A DNA stretch of 64,000 bases from Agrobacterium vitis (GTDB lineage: Bacteria; Pseudomonadota; Alphaproteobacteria; Rhizobiales; Rhizobiaceae), in NCBI RefSeq assembly GCF_037039395.1, contig NZ_CP146242.1, positions 2,987,001 through 3,051,000 on the forward strand, written 5' to 3'. Positions 9,985-18,285 of the stretch are shown here, piece by piece. The notes beneath the pieces are model-generated. The model searched no databases. It saw only the letters and a program-made list of their open reading frames with translations, and was not told where the DNA came from. The translations under genes and the position numbers were made by a program. Each line of letters opens with the position of its first letter. Position 1 is the first letter of the stretch.

Positions 9985-10296
9985 ATGCCTCAAAAAGTCA
10001 TTGTCGGGCAGCCAAAGGTCAAAACCAGGCCAAAGCTGGAGCAGCCCAGGCTCTACAAGGTCATTCTGACCAATGATGATTACACCCCGCGCGAATTCGT
10101 GACCATCGTGCTGAAAGCCGTGTTCCGGATGAGCGAGGAAACCGGCAACCGGGTGATGATGACCGCCCATCGCTTCGGTTCAGCGGTGGTGGTGGTCTGC
10201 ACCCGCGACATCGCCGAGACCAAATCCACTGAGGCCAATGATCTGGCCAAGGAAGCAGGGTTTCCGCTGCTGTTTACCATTGAGCCGGAAGAATAG
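9985..10296 (+). CDS. clpS: ATP-dependent Clp protease adaptor ClpS
   Basis: This 103-aa adaptor delivers N-degron proteins to ClpAP. The core motif NDDYTPREFVTIVL at about residues 31-44 carries the substrate-binding pocket, and the HRFGSAVVVVCTRDIAETK segment is conserved. The upstream open frame is not coding-like; the ATG at 9985 has TGGGAG 7 bases before it. No clpA gene is next to it. Rhizobia often carry two ClpS paralogues, and this lone copy may be the ClpS2 type. The gene is divergent from ychF. Confidence 0.93.
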   Translation: MPQKVIVGQPKVKTRPKLEQPRLYKVILTNDDYTPREFVTIVLKAVFRMSEETGNRVMMTAHRFGSAVVVVCTRDIAETKSTEANDLAKEAGFPLLFTIEPEE

Positions 10297-10299
10297 GCA

Positions 10300-10752
10300 T
10301 CACTTGCGGCGGATCTGATAGCCGGTCTTGTTCTGGAGAAAGCCGCAGGCTTCGTAGAAGCGGTGGATTTCGGGACGTGTGCTGCCTGTCAGCAGCATGA
10401 CCTTGTAGCAGTCAGCATTCCAGGCGGCGTCGATGGCATGGAGAACGACCGCTCGGCCATAGCCCTTGCCTCGATGGCTCTCGGCACTTACGACATTCTC
10501 GATTAGCGCATAGGGGCGGCAACCACGCGTCAGGTTGGGGGTTACCAGCAAACTTGCCGTTGCTACGGGTCTTTCACGGTCGAGAGCAACGAATACCGTC
10601 AGACCCGGATGGGAGAGAATCGCTGCATAGGTGTTATGCACTCGTTCAGCATCGGTAAAATCGTTATTGCTGCTTAAGTCCTTGTAGAGTGACAGCAGGC
10701 TTTCCAGGTCGTCTGGGCGGGCGGCTCGAACCGTGATGGGTGGTTTGCTCAT
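10300..10752 (-). CDS. GNAT family N-acetyltransferase
   Basis: This 150-aa protein has the acetyl-CoA-binding motif A of GNAT enzymes (VVSAESHRGKGYGRAVVLHAID; the Q/RxxGxG/A loop is RGKGYG). The ATG at 10752 has AAGGA before it and lies only one base past the pth stop, so it is cotranscribed with pth. Its stop faces the clpS stop across 3 bases. The substrate is unknown. Confidence 0.88.
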   Translation of the reverse strand: MSKPPITVRAARPDDLESLLSLYKDLSSNNDFTDAERVHNTYAAILSHPGLTVFVALDRERPVATASLLVTPNLTRGCRPYALIENVVSAESHRGKGYGRAVVLHAIDAAWNADCYKVMLLTGSTRPEIHRFYEACGFLQNKTGYQIRRK

Positions 10753-10753
10753 C

Positions 10754-11467
10754 TCAATCCTTCTTAGGCCCAAACATCTTCTTCAGCATCTCCGCCATCG
10801 GTCCCGTTTCCGGCAGCTTTTTCGGCTGCACGCCAGTATGGGCCTGATGAATGTGGGATTTCGCAGGCTTTGCCGGTTTGGGCTTTTCTTCTTCCGTCTT
10901 GGCTCCGGTGGCGAGCGCCAGTTTGTTCATCAACTGGCTGTCTTCGCCGCGCACCAGCATGTCGGCATTTTCAGCCAATGTTTCCAGCAGCGGGTCGAGC
11001 CATTCGGCGTCGAGCTTGCCGAAATCGCCTAGCACATGCGCCTGAACCCGGGATTTATCGCCAGGATGGCCGATGCCGAGCCGCAGGCGGCGGTAGTTCA
11101 GGCCGCAATGGGCATCCAGCGATTTGATGCCGTTGTGGCCGCCATGGCCGCCGCCCAGCTTGATACGGGCCTTGCCGGGAAGAAGATCCAGCTCATCATA
11201 GATCGCCACCAGCTGTTCGGGGCCTAGCTTGTAGAAGCGCAGCGCTTCACCGACCGATTCGCCCGACAGGTTCATGAAAGTCTGCGGTTTGATCAGCAGA
11301 ACTTTCTCGCCCGCCAGCGTGCCATCGGCAATTTCGGCCTTGAATTTCTTCGACCAGGGCGAAAAGCCGTGGCGGCGGTGGATGGCGTCGAGCGCCATGA
11401 AGCCGATATTGTGGCGGTTGCCGGCATATTGGGAGCCGGGATTGCCAAGCCCTGCAAGAACGATCAT
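10754..11467 (-). CDS. pth: Peptidyl-tRNA hydrolase
   Basis: It releases tRNA from stalled peptidyl-tRNA in the cytoplasm. The N-terminus [23 protein letters not shown] carries the catalytic His in NRHNIGF. The [11 protein letters not shown] and [13 protein letters not shown] blocks carry the remaining active-site residues. Starting at 11467 rather than at the in-frame ATG at 11479 gives the standard N-terminus and a GGAAA ribosome site. At about 237 aa it is longer than E. coli Pth because of a Lys/Pro-rich C-terminal tail, which is common in rhizobia. Confidence 0.95.
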   Translation of the reverse strand: MIVLAGLGNPGSQYAGNRHNIGFMALDAIHRRHGFSPWSKKFKAEIADGTLAGEKVLLIKPQTFMNLSGESVGEALRFYKLGPEQLVAIYDELDLLPGKARIKLGGGHGGHNGIKSLDAHCGLNYRRLRLGIGHPGDKSRVQAHVLGDFGKLDAEWLDPLLETLAENADMLVRGEDSQLMNKLALATGAKTEEEKPKPAKPAKSHIHQAHTGVQPKKLPETGPMAEMLKKMFGPKKD

Positions 11468-11544
11468 CGCATTTTCCACGAACGGTATTTCGGTTGGTCT
11501 TCACGACAGCGAAATGCGGACCATGTCAACCCCGATTGCGCGTG

Positions 11545-12285
11545 CTATTGCGGCTGTAACAGGCCATATTCTCGCGAAATCCTGGCTTGCGTGCCGTCGG
11601 CAATCAGTCGATCAAGCGCTTGTTGCATTTGCGCCATCAGGGCGTCGGGCAGGGATTTGTTGCAGGCAATGGCGAATTTCTGCTCGGTCAGCACGAATTG
11701 CTGTTCCAGAGGATGCCCTTCCTCCACCAGTTTGTGATAGAATTTTTCCGAGACCGGCATGAGATCGATCCGGCCGCTTTCCAGTTTCTTGATGGTCAGG
11801 TCGAGGTTGGAAGCGAGGTCTATCCTCGGAAAACCATGCCGTTCCAGAAGGGCCTGAGTGTAATCGTCGCGCTGGGTGCCGACAATATACTTGCGGGCAT
11901 CCTCGACATTGCGCACCTGAATGCCGGAGTCCTTGCGGCTCATGATGATATTGCGGTCGATGGCCAGCGGCTCGACCCATTTGAAGCGGCCTTCGCGCTC
12001 GGGAATATGGGCTGCGGTAAACACGCAGGTCATCTGTTCGGTTTCGGCCATCGCGATGGCGCGGGCCCAGGGCATCATCTCGATAGTGTAGGGGATCGCC
12101 AGATCCTTCATGATCATGACGACCTGCTCGTAGCCGACGCCCTTGTCCACGCCGTTTTCCCTGAAATTGTAAGGGGGGTAGTCTTCCGTGGTGAAGACGA
12201 TACTGTTTTGCGCCATGGCGGTGGTGGTCATGAACATCACGCAGGATAGGACGGCAAGGCGGAATGCACTTCTTCGACAGCCCAT
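11545..12285 (-). CDS. Periplasmic solute-binding protein, family 3 type, without a permease
   Basis: This 246-aa protein has a signal peptide ending near TTAMAQNS and a mature N-terminus FTTEDYPPYNF, typical of family 3 polar amino acid-binding proteins. An earlier GTG at 12300 is unlikely, because AGGAGG lies 6 bases before the ATG at 12285. No permease or ATPase gene is nearby. The gene follows a GGDEF-EAL gene by 66 bp on the same strand. It may therefore serve as a sensor for that membrane protein rather than as a transporter part. Confidence 0.85.
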   Translation of the reverse strand: MGCRRSAFRLAVLSCVMFMTTTAMAQNSIVFTTEDYPPYNFRENGVDKGVGYEQVVMIMKDLAIPYTIEMMPWARAIAMAETEQMTCVFTAAHIPEREGRFKWVEPLAIDRNIIMSRKDSGIQVRNVEDARKYIVGTQRDDYTQALLERHGFPRIDLASNLDLTIKKLESGRIDLMPVSEKFYHKLVEEGHPLEQQFVLTEQKFAIACNKSLPDALMAQMQQALDRLIADGTQARISREYGLLQPQ

Positions 12286-12351
12286 CTTCGGCCTCCTCAC
12301 GTTGCGTTTGGTTGTACTTGTCCTGCTGAAATTACGGTATTTTTTCTCATT

Positions 12352-14754
12352 CTACCCCGTGGTCCGCTGCCCAATCCTGGCAATGGGCGTGGCTTTCGGC
12401 GGCGTCGTGCCATTGGCCCCGAAACGGGCTTGCAGGTCTTCGAAGGACAATGGCCGGTCAAACAGATAACCCTGGCCGTAATCCACACCGATCGCCTGTA
12501 GCGCTCGCCATTGTTCCTTGGTCTCGATGCCCTCGGCCACCACGGTGCATTTCATCTTGTGCGAAATGGCAGCAATGCCTTCGATCAACATGCGGCTGCG
12601 CTCGCGCAGATCCGGGGTATCACCGGTCATGGAGCGGATGAAGGACTGGTCGATCTTGATGATATTGACCGGGAAGCGGCTGAGATAGCTGAGTGAGGAA
12701 TAGCCGGTGCCGAAATCATCCAGCGCGATGCGGCAGCCAAAATCGCCGATCTTCTGGAGGACGGTCTGGATATGCGGACTGTCATGCAGCAGCGTCGCCT
12801 CGGTGATCTCGATGATGATCCGCGACGGGTCGATGTTGAAAAGATGCACGGCGCTGCCCAGCCAGACCAGCAGGCTGGCATCGATCTGCGTTGGTGAGAC
12901 ATTCAGCGCCAGATAGGAGGTGGTGTCGCCACTGAGGGCGGAAAGCCGGGTGAAGTGATCGAGAGCCTTGTCGAACACCTGCTTGCCGATATCGTGAATG
13001 GTGCCGGTTTCTTCGGCCAGACTGATGATTTCGGTTGGCGCCATGATGCCATGAACGGGGTGGCGCAGGCGCATCAGGGCCTCATAGCCGACCGTCTTGC
13101 CGCTTTGCAGGTCGATGATGGGCTGCAAGAAGGCATCGAGCCAGTCATTGCTCAATGCCTGCTCAATCATCCGCTCGATTTCGGCGCGCCGGCGCGTGGT
13201 ATTGCCGATGCTGTCGTCGAAGATCTGGAAGCCGTTCTTTCCGTCGCGCTTGCGATTATACATGGCCATGTCGGCCTTTTGCAGCAATTCCGTCGCTGTC
13301 TCGGCGTGTTGCGGATACAGCGCGATGCCGATGCTGGCGCTCAGCCTCGTAGCGGTGCCCTTGACGATGAAGGGGGTTTCGAAAATCCCGCAAATATCGT
13401 TGGCCACGGCGCGGGCGGCTGTTTCGCAATCGTCGGCACGCAGCAGGATGGCGAATTCATCGCCGCCGATCCGGGCAGCCACCGAGTTTTCCGGCAGGAG
13501 ATAGACGATCATGTCCACCAGAATTTTCAGGGTCGTGTCACCGGCATGATGTCCGAGATTGTCATTGATCCATTTGAACCGGTCGAGATCGACGAACAGG
13601 CAGGCAAGCGAACCGCCCTGGCGGTCCGTTGCCTCGATCTGCGCATCCAGTTCGTTCTCGAAGCCCTGGCGGTTGAGAAGCCCGGTCAGGTGATCGGTCA
13701 GTGCCTGGCGCCGGTTGCGTGCCTCCGATTGCTTGAGGGCGGTGATGTCAGTCATGACGCTCAGCGAAAGGTTGGACTGCGTCATCGGTGTGGCATTGCC
13801 GGATTCGACGACCAGCACATCCATGATCCGTCCGTCGGCGCAGACGAATTTGGTGGTATATTGCTGTTTCAGGCCGGTTTCGCCATCCTGCTTGACTTGC
13901 CGATAGGCTTGTCGGGCCTCGATTGTGATCAGACTTTCAAAAGTGAGGCCGATGACATCTTCGCGGTGATAGCCCGTCACCGATGCCCAGTAATCGCTGA
14001 TGCCGGTAATCCGGTCATCGGCATCGACGGAAAACAGCATGGCGGGCGTGGCGTGATAGATGTCGGTTACCAGACGGTGAGCCTGTTTCAGCTCGATTTC
14101 TTCCTGCTGGAGCTTGGATTGCATGGCGTTGAAGCTCTGCGCCAACCGTCCCATTTCATCATTGGAATGCCAGTCGACCGAACGGCGGGAACCAAGCCTG
14201 CGCGTCGCTTCGATGGCGGCGGTCAGCTGTGTCAGCGGTCTCATCACCATCATCCGGTTTCCGACGATAGCCGCCAGGATCACCACCAGCATGGCAAGAA
14301 TGAAAATGGCGATAAACACGCCTTCGGTCCGGCGAATGCTGGCAAACAGGCCATGCTTTTGAAAGGAAAGCGTAATGGTGCCGACGGTTTTCGGTCCGTC
14401 CTGATGCTGGTAGATGATGGTTTGCGCCAGGGTGGCAAATGTCTTTTCCGGCACAAATGGTTGCGGCATGTTGATGCGGATATTGCCGGTCAGGTCGGAA
14501 ACCTCGACCCTGATGACCTCGCCACCGGAAATCAGCGCTGCACTGATCTGGCTTACGCTTTCGGCATCGAAATCCCAAAGCGGCTTGGCGAGTGCCTGGG
14601 CATTGGCCGCCAGCAGCATGGCAATGCTGTTTTGCTGGTCGGTTTCGGCCCGCTGCGACGACAGCCAGAGAAACAGCAGAAACAGCGGCACCACGCAGAC
14701 GAACACCGTTCCGGCCACCAGCGCAAGGAAGCGCTGTTCCACGGACCGGGTCAT
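12352..14754 (-). CDS. Membrane GGDEF-EAL protein with HAMP and PAS domains
   Basis: This is a c-di-GMP enzyme of about 800 aa. In order it has a membrane helix (about 10-30), a periplasmic region of about 120 residues and a second helix (about 155-175). A HAMP linker (RPLTQLTAAIEATRR), a PAS domain (HATPAMLFSVDADDRITGI), GGDEF and EAL domains follow. The cyclase motif is intact (RIGGDEFAILL), with no clear RxxD inhibitory site upstream. The EAL domain keeps YEALMRLRHP, DDFGTGYSSLSYL and VVAEGIET, so both activities are possible. The ATG at 14754 has GGA 8 bases away; 14763 is an alternative. It appears to be an operon with the solute-binding gene downstream. Confidence 0.93.
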   Translation of the reverse strand: MTRSVEQRFLALVAGTVFVCVVPLFLLFLWLSSQRAETDQQNSIAMLLAANAQALAKPLWDFDAESVSQISAALISGGEVIRVEVSDLTGNIRINMPQPFVPEKTFATLAQTIIYQHQDGPKTVGTITLSFQKHGLFASIRRTEGVFIAIFILAMLVVILAAIVGNRMMVMRPLTQLTAAIEATRRLGSRRSVDWHSNDEMGRLAQSFNAMQSKLQQEEIELKQAHRLVTDIYHATPAMLFSVDADDRITGISDYWASVTGYHREDVIGLTFESLITIEARQAYRQVKQDGETGLKQQYTTKFVCADGRIMDVLVVESGNATPMTQSNLSLSVMTDITALKQSEARNRRQALTDHLTGLLNRQGFENELDAQIEATDRQGGSLACLFVDLDRFKWINDNLGHHAGDTTLKILVDMIVYLLPENSVAARIGGDEFAILLRADDCETAARAVANDICGIFETPFIVKGTATRLSASIGIALYPQHAETATELLQKADMAMYNRKRDGKNGFQIFDDSIGNTTRRRAEIERMIEQALSNDWLDAFLQPIIDLQSGKTVGYEALMRLRHPVHGIMAPTEIISLAEETGTIHDIGKQVFDKALDHFTRLSALSGDTTSYLALNVSPTQIDASLLVWLGSAVHLFNIDPSRIIIEITEATLLHDSPHIQTVLQKIGDFGCRIALDDFGTGYSSLSYLSRFPVNIIKIDQSFIRSMTGDTPDLRERSRMLIEGIAAISHKMKCTVVAEGIETKEQWRALQAIGVDYGQGYLFDRPLSFEDLQARFGANGTTPPKATPIARIGQRTTG

Positions 14755-14763
14755 GGAACGCAT

Positions 14764-15103
14764 CCGACAGTGTGCAAACTCAAATAGCAACCAATAGATG
14801 TGATATTAAACATTTTTCCATCGTATTTGCTGAGCGGTGCTGGAAAATGAATAGGGATGAAACAATACAACCCCACGGCCCCTGGTTCTTCTCTTATTTG
14901 AGGGCAGGATTCCATGCGATACGTTAACGATGACTGAAGTCGCAAAGAAGAATTGCAACTTTACGCAAAGTTATTTGCGACTTTGGTGCAATGCTACCCG
15001 CTATGGGCGCAAATGTCACTATTTGACGGGGCGGGCCAGGGGGCGGACCTGTGTCATAGCTTTTGCCGTAAAGTTTTATCATGAACCGGATATCTGACGG
15101 CAT
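14764..15103. other. Intergenic region without a gene
   Basis: This stretch of about 340 bp lies upstream of the GGDEF-EAL gene and downstream of rplY. It is AT-richer than its surroundings and should contain the promoter of the GGDEF-EAL operon. I see no convincing ORF, RNA gene or repeat in it. Confidence 0.5.
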
Positions 15104-15132
15104 AAAAAAACCCGCCCTGTAAGGGCGGGTTT
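15104..15132 (-). terminator. Rho-independent terminator of rplY
   Basis: An 11-bp perfect stem (AAACCCGCCCT / AGGGCGGGTTT) with a 3-base loop is followed by TTTTTTTATG on the minus strand, 28 bases past the rplY stop. Confidence 0.92.
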
Positions 15133-15159
15133 ATCGATCGCTCCAACTGAATGGATCGA

Positions 15160-15759
15160 TTATTCTTCGGTCGCTTCTTCGTCGGCAGCGTCAACATCAG
15201 GAGCAACGAGAGTTGCGATGGTGAAGTCGCGGTCGGTGATGACAGGGGTCACACCAGAAGGCAGCTTGACGGCAGAGATATGCACGCTGTCGCCGATCTT
15301 CAGGCCTTCCAGATCGAAGGTGATGGCTTCCGGAATGTTGTTGGCCGGAACCTGCAACTCGACGTCGTGGCGTACGATGTTGAGGACAGCGCCGGTCTTG
15401 ATGGCGGACTTCTCTTCATTGACGAAACGGACAGGCACGGCAACCGTGACCTGGCTGTTTGCGGAAACGCGCAGGAAGTCGATATGCATGGTGAAGTCGC
15501 GGACCGGATCCAGCTGGTAGTCCTTGGGCAGGACGCGGATCTTTTCGCCGTTGACTTCAATGGTCGCCACCGTGGTCATGAAACCGCCAGCGTGAATACG
15601 CTTGGTGACTTCATTGGTGTTCAGGGTGATGGCAATGGGAGCCTGCTTGTCACCATAGATGACAGCGGGAATGAGACCGTTGCGGCGAAGTTCACGGGAG
15701 GACCCCTTACCAACCCGTTCGCGCGTTTCGGCCTTGAGCTCGTAAGATGCGTGGCTCAT
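15160..15759 (-). CDS. rplY: 50S ribosomal protein L25 (Ctc form)
   Basis: This 199-aa long-form L25/TL5/Ctc protein binds 5S rRNA. The N-terminal L25 domain ([31 protein letters not shown]) is followed by a beta-rich CTC domain. The tail is strongly acidic ([12 protein letters not shown]), as in other alphaproteobacteria. In many relatives rplY is immediately followed by pth and ychF. Here a solute-binding gene and a GGDEF-EAL gene lie between rplY and pth. Confidence 0.95.
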   Translation of the reverse strand: MSHASYELKAETRERVGKGSSRELRRNGLIPAVIYGDKQAPIAITLNTNEVTKRIHAGGFMTTVATIEVNGEKIRVLPKDYQLDPVRDFTMHIDFLRVSANSQVTVAVPVRFVNEEKSAIKTGAVLNIVRHDVELQVPANNIPEAITFDLEGLKIGDSVHISAVKLPSGVTPVITDRDFTIATLVAPDVDAADEEATEE

Positions 15760-16070
15760 GGCAGTTCCTTTCGATGTTACTGGAGAGTTTCAGCCGGTTT
15801 TGTCTTTGAAATTCCGGATTGAAACTGGAAACGGTGCCGGTAAAACCGCACGGCTTCATCCACCTTGCCTCCAAGGGTGTCTAGGCGGACGCGGGCGCTA
15901 TAGTATGAAAGGGCCGGAAATGCAAGCGAGCACCGGCTTTTTCCGCTTGAACGCGACGGATGCGACCGAGGGCAGGCTGACCTTTTCGTCCGGCCTTTTT
16001 CATTGCAGGTTAGCAAGATACGTCAGGACAGGACCAGCGCTTTTGGCCAGATTGGCACTCAACGGAGTCC
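15760..16070. other. Divergent promoter region between rplY and an AraC-type regulator
   Basis: This stretch of about 310 bp has no gene. It must hold the promoters of rplY (minus) and the AraC/GyrI-like gene (plus). I could not pick a reliable promoter by eye. Confidence 0.4.
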
Positions 16071-16958
16071 ATGATGACCGAACACAAAACCCATTCCTAC
16101 GCCCGCCGCTTCAATCGCGTTCTCGATTATATCGACCACCACCTGGATGAGCCGATATCGGTTGAGGAACTGAGCGCGGTCGCTAACTTCTCCAAATTTC
16201 ATTTCCACCGGCAGTTTTCCAACTACATCGGCGTGCCGGTCGGTCGTTACGTGCAGTTGATGAAGTTGCGGCGGGCCTCGCAGCGGTTGGTCTTCAATCT
16301 GGACGCCCGCGTCATCGATGTCGCGCTCGATGCCGGCTTCGACAGCCCGGAAGCCTTTGCGCGCGCCTTCAAGACCGTGTTCGGCCAGACCCCGAGCGAT
16401 TTCCGCAAGGCCCCGGAATGGGGGGCATGGAGCCTCTGCTACCAATTCCAAAACCGTCACCGTGAAGGAGTAAGCGATATGGACGTTCAGATTGTTACCC
16501 AGCCAACGATGCTTGTGGCCGCGCTCGAACATAAGGGCGCGCCGGGGCTTTTGCCGGCCTCGGTGCAGCAATTCATCGGCTGGCGCAGGGAAACCGGCCT
16601 TTCGCCGATTGCAACGAACAAGACGTTCGGCATTGCCTATCACGGTCCCGAACTCACGCCACCGGACCAGTTTCGCTTTGATATTTGCGGGACTGTGGTG
16701 ACAGACGTGCCTGATAACCGACAAGGGATCGTCACAAAGACCATCCCCGGCGGGCGCTGCGCGGTGGCGCATTACCTGGGATCGCGCGATCACATCGACC
16801 GGGGCGTCTATTATCTGTATCGCTCCTGGTTGCCGCTCAGCGGCGAGGACCTACGCGATTTCCCGGTTTATTTCGAGTATCTCAATCTTGATCATGATAC
16901 GCCCGCGCATGCCCATGAGACCAATATCTATTTGCCACTTGCCGACAAGTCGGCCTGA
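16071..16958 (+). CDS. AraC family regulator with GyrI-like effector domain
   Basis: The 295-aa protein has an N-terminal AraC/XylS double helix-turn-helix (ISVEELSAVANFSKFHFHRQF, then VIDVALDAGFDSPEAFARAF). A GyrI/Rob-type ligand-binding domain covers about residues 138-290, ending HETNIYLPLADKSA. This DNA-binding-first order is that of Rob, SoxS-like and multidrug regulators. Two adjacent ATGs (16071, 16074) are possible starts. It stands alone; targets are unknown but drug or stress responses are likely. Confidence 0.9.
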   Translation: MMTEHKTHSYARRFNRVLDYIDHHLDEPISVEELSAVANFSKFHFHRQFSNYIGVPVGRYVQLMKLRRASQRLVFNLDARVIDVALDAGFDSPEAFARAFKTVFGQTPSDFRKAPEWGAWSLCYQFQNRHREGVSDMDVQIVTQPTMLVAALEHKGAPGLLPASVQQFIGWRRETGLSPIATNKTFGIAYHGPELTPPDQFRFDICGTVVTDVPDNRQGIVTKTIPGGRCAVAHYLGSRDHIDRGVYYLYRSWLPLSGEDLRDFPVYFEYLNLDHDTPAHAHETNIYLPLADKSA

Positions 16959-17142
16959 GATGCGGTTGGGTTTACGGTGAGGACCGGCATCGGCGGGGTA
17001 ATCCGGGAGCCGGTTTTTGCCCGCGCCAATGCCGGGTTCTGCGACCTTCGTCCTGCAATCCCGCCGCTTGGCGACGATTGCCTTGTCGCACGCAAAGGTT
17101 CATGATGTACGAAGGGATGTGAATTTGCTTTGGGAGGAGCAT

Positions 17143-18099
17143 ATGAGCGTCGGTTACAAACATGCCGATACGGTCTATTCGACAGCGTTGCAGGGATCGA
17201 AGGCGGCCAGTTCACCGATTGCCGCTTCCTGGCGGCGTTGCCTCGATGTCCATGGGCTGGACCCTGAACAGGCAGGCACCCCGCGGATTTTGGACGAAAC
17301 GGCCTTCCGCGAAGCGCGCCAACGCATGGACCACCTGATCGCCGCCAGCGCCGAAGAACTGGACCGGTTGTTTTCGACCGTCGGGCGTTCTGGCTGCTGC
17401 CTGGTGCTGGCCGATAGTCATGGTGTGGTGCTTGAGCGGCGTAGCGCGGCTGGCGACGACCGGGATTTCCACAGGCTTGGTCTCTGGCAACAGACGGAAT
17501 GGAGCGAGGCCAGTGTCGGCACCAATGGCATCGGCACGGCGCTGGCTGACGAGCGCCCGGTCATCATCCACCGCGACCAGCATTTTCTCTCCGCCAATAT
17601 CGCGCTGAGCTGCACCACGGCGCCAATCCGCGACCATCGCGGCCAGATTGCCGCCGCGCTCGACATTTCCACCTGCCGCCATGATGTGACGGATCTGTCG
17701 ATGACCATTCTTGCCCAGGCGGTGCGCGATGCCGCACTCCGCGTCGAGGTCAACCTGTTTCGCATGGCCTTTGCGGGCGCGCGGATCGTCATGATTCCCA
17801 CGGTTGCCAATCCCACCGCATTGTTGGCCGTGGACGGTGACGACCTGGTTCTGGGCGCAACGCGGGCGGCTCGAGTAGCATTGCAGATCGACGATCAGGC
17901 CATCGCCGCCGGTCTGCCTGCCGCCGATGCCTTGAAAGAAAAGCGCGGGGAAGAGGGTGACGATCTGCATGAAGCCGAACGGGCGGCGCTGCGCCGGGTC
18001 CTGTCGCGCACCAAAGGCAATGTCTCCCAGGCGGCGCAATTGCTGGGCATCAGCCGGGCGACCCTGCATCGCAAGATGAAACGTTTTAATATTCACTAA
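17143..18099 (+). CDS. GAF-Fis transcriptional regulator of the AcoR type lacking the AAA+ domain
   Basis: The protein has 318 aa, starting at the ATG at 17143, which has a GGGAGGAG ribosome site. The N-terminus (SPIAASWRRCL) and the GAF domain (about 55-190, with EWSEASVGTNGIGTALADERP and the CTTAPIRDHRG segment) match acetoin/aldehyde regulators of the AcoR family. The C-terminus is a Fis-type helix-turn-helix (GNVSQAAQLLGISRATLHRKMKRF). The central sigma-54-interacting AAA+ domain is absent; only about 80 residues link the two parts. It lies directly upstream of an aldehyde dehydrogenase gene and an inverted repeat that could be its operator. Confidence 0.88.
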   Translation: MSVGYKHADTVYSTALQGSKAASSPIAASWRRCLDVHGLDPEQAGTPRILDETAFREARQRMDHLIAASAEELDRLFSTVGRSGCCLVLADSHGVVLERRSAAGDDRDFHRLGLWQQTEWSEASVGTNGIGTALADERPVIIHRDQHFLSANIALSCTTAPIRDHRGQIAAALDISTCRHDVTDLSMTILAQAVRDAALRVEVNLFRMAFAGARIVMIPTVANPTALLAVDGDDLVLGATRAARVALQIDDQAIAAGLPAADALKEKRGEEGDDLHEAERAALRRVLSRTKGNVSQAAQLLGISRATLHRKMKRFNIH

Positions 18100-18107
18100 T
18101 ACACGCA

Positions 18108-18133
18108 ACAGTGTCGCAGGGATGAGACACTGT
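18108..18133. promoter_or_regulatory. Operator-like inverted repeat (ACAGTGTC-N10-GACACTGT)
   Basis: A perfect 8-bp inverted repeat with a 10-bp spacer lies just after the GAF-Fis regulator gene and 150 bp upstream of the aldehyde dehydrogenase start. TGTC...GACA half-sites of this kind are used by AcoR-type regulators. It is inferred to bind the upstream gene product. No convincing -24/-12 sigma-54 promoter was found after it. Confidence 0.6.
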
Positions 18134-18201
18134 GCGCTGCGGCATTGTGTGGCGAGGCTGGTATCCGGCCCCGGCCCGGCGCATCTTCCACCTACGGTTC
18201 T

Positions 18202-18253
18202 GGAGTTTGTCAGGGAAAAGTGGAGGACCGGTTTTCCCCTAACGGCAAACGTC
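18202..18253. repeat. Second copy of the GTTTGTCAGGGAAAA...CAAACGTC repeat
   Basis: It matches the block at 2471-2520 in order and spacing, with a few substitutions. It lies between the operator-like palindrome and the aldehyde dehydrogenase start, so it would be in the transcribed leader or the promoter. Confidence 0.6.
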
Positions 18254-18285
18254 ACCACAGGACCCTTCATCAGGGAGGATGAGAG

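Noticed and set aside
12955..14787. 610-codon open frame opposite the GGDEF-EAL gene
   Set aside because: It is the shadow of a gene with intact GGDEF, EAL, PAS and HAMP motifs; the plus-strand translation is low in hydrophobic pattern and rich in His/Arg/Gly.
18134..18285. Sigma-54 promoter before the aldehyde dehydrogenase
   Set aside because: GTGGCGAGGCTGGTA lacks the TTGC half at the right distance, and the regulator lacks the AAA+ domain needed.
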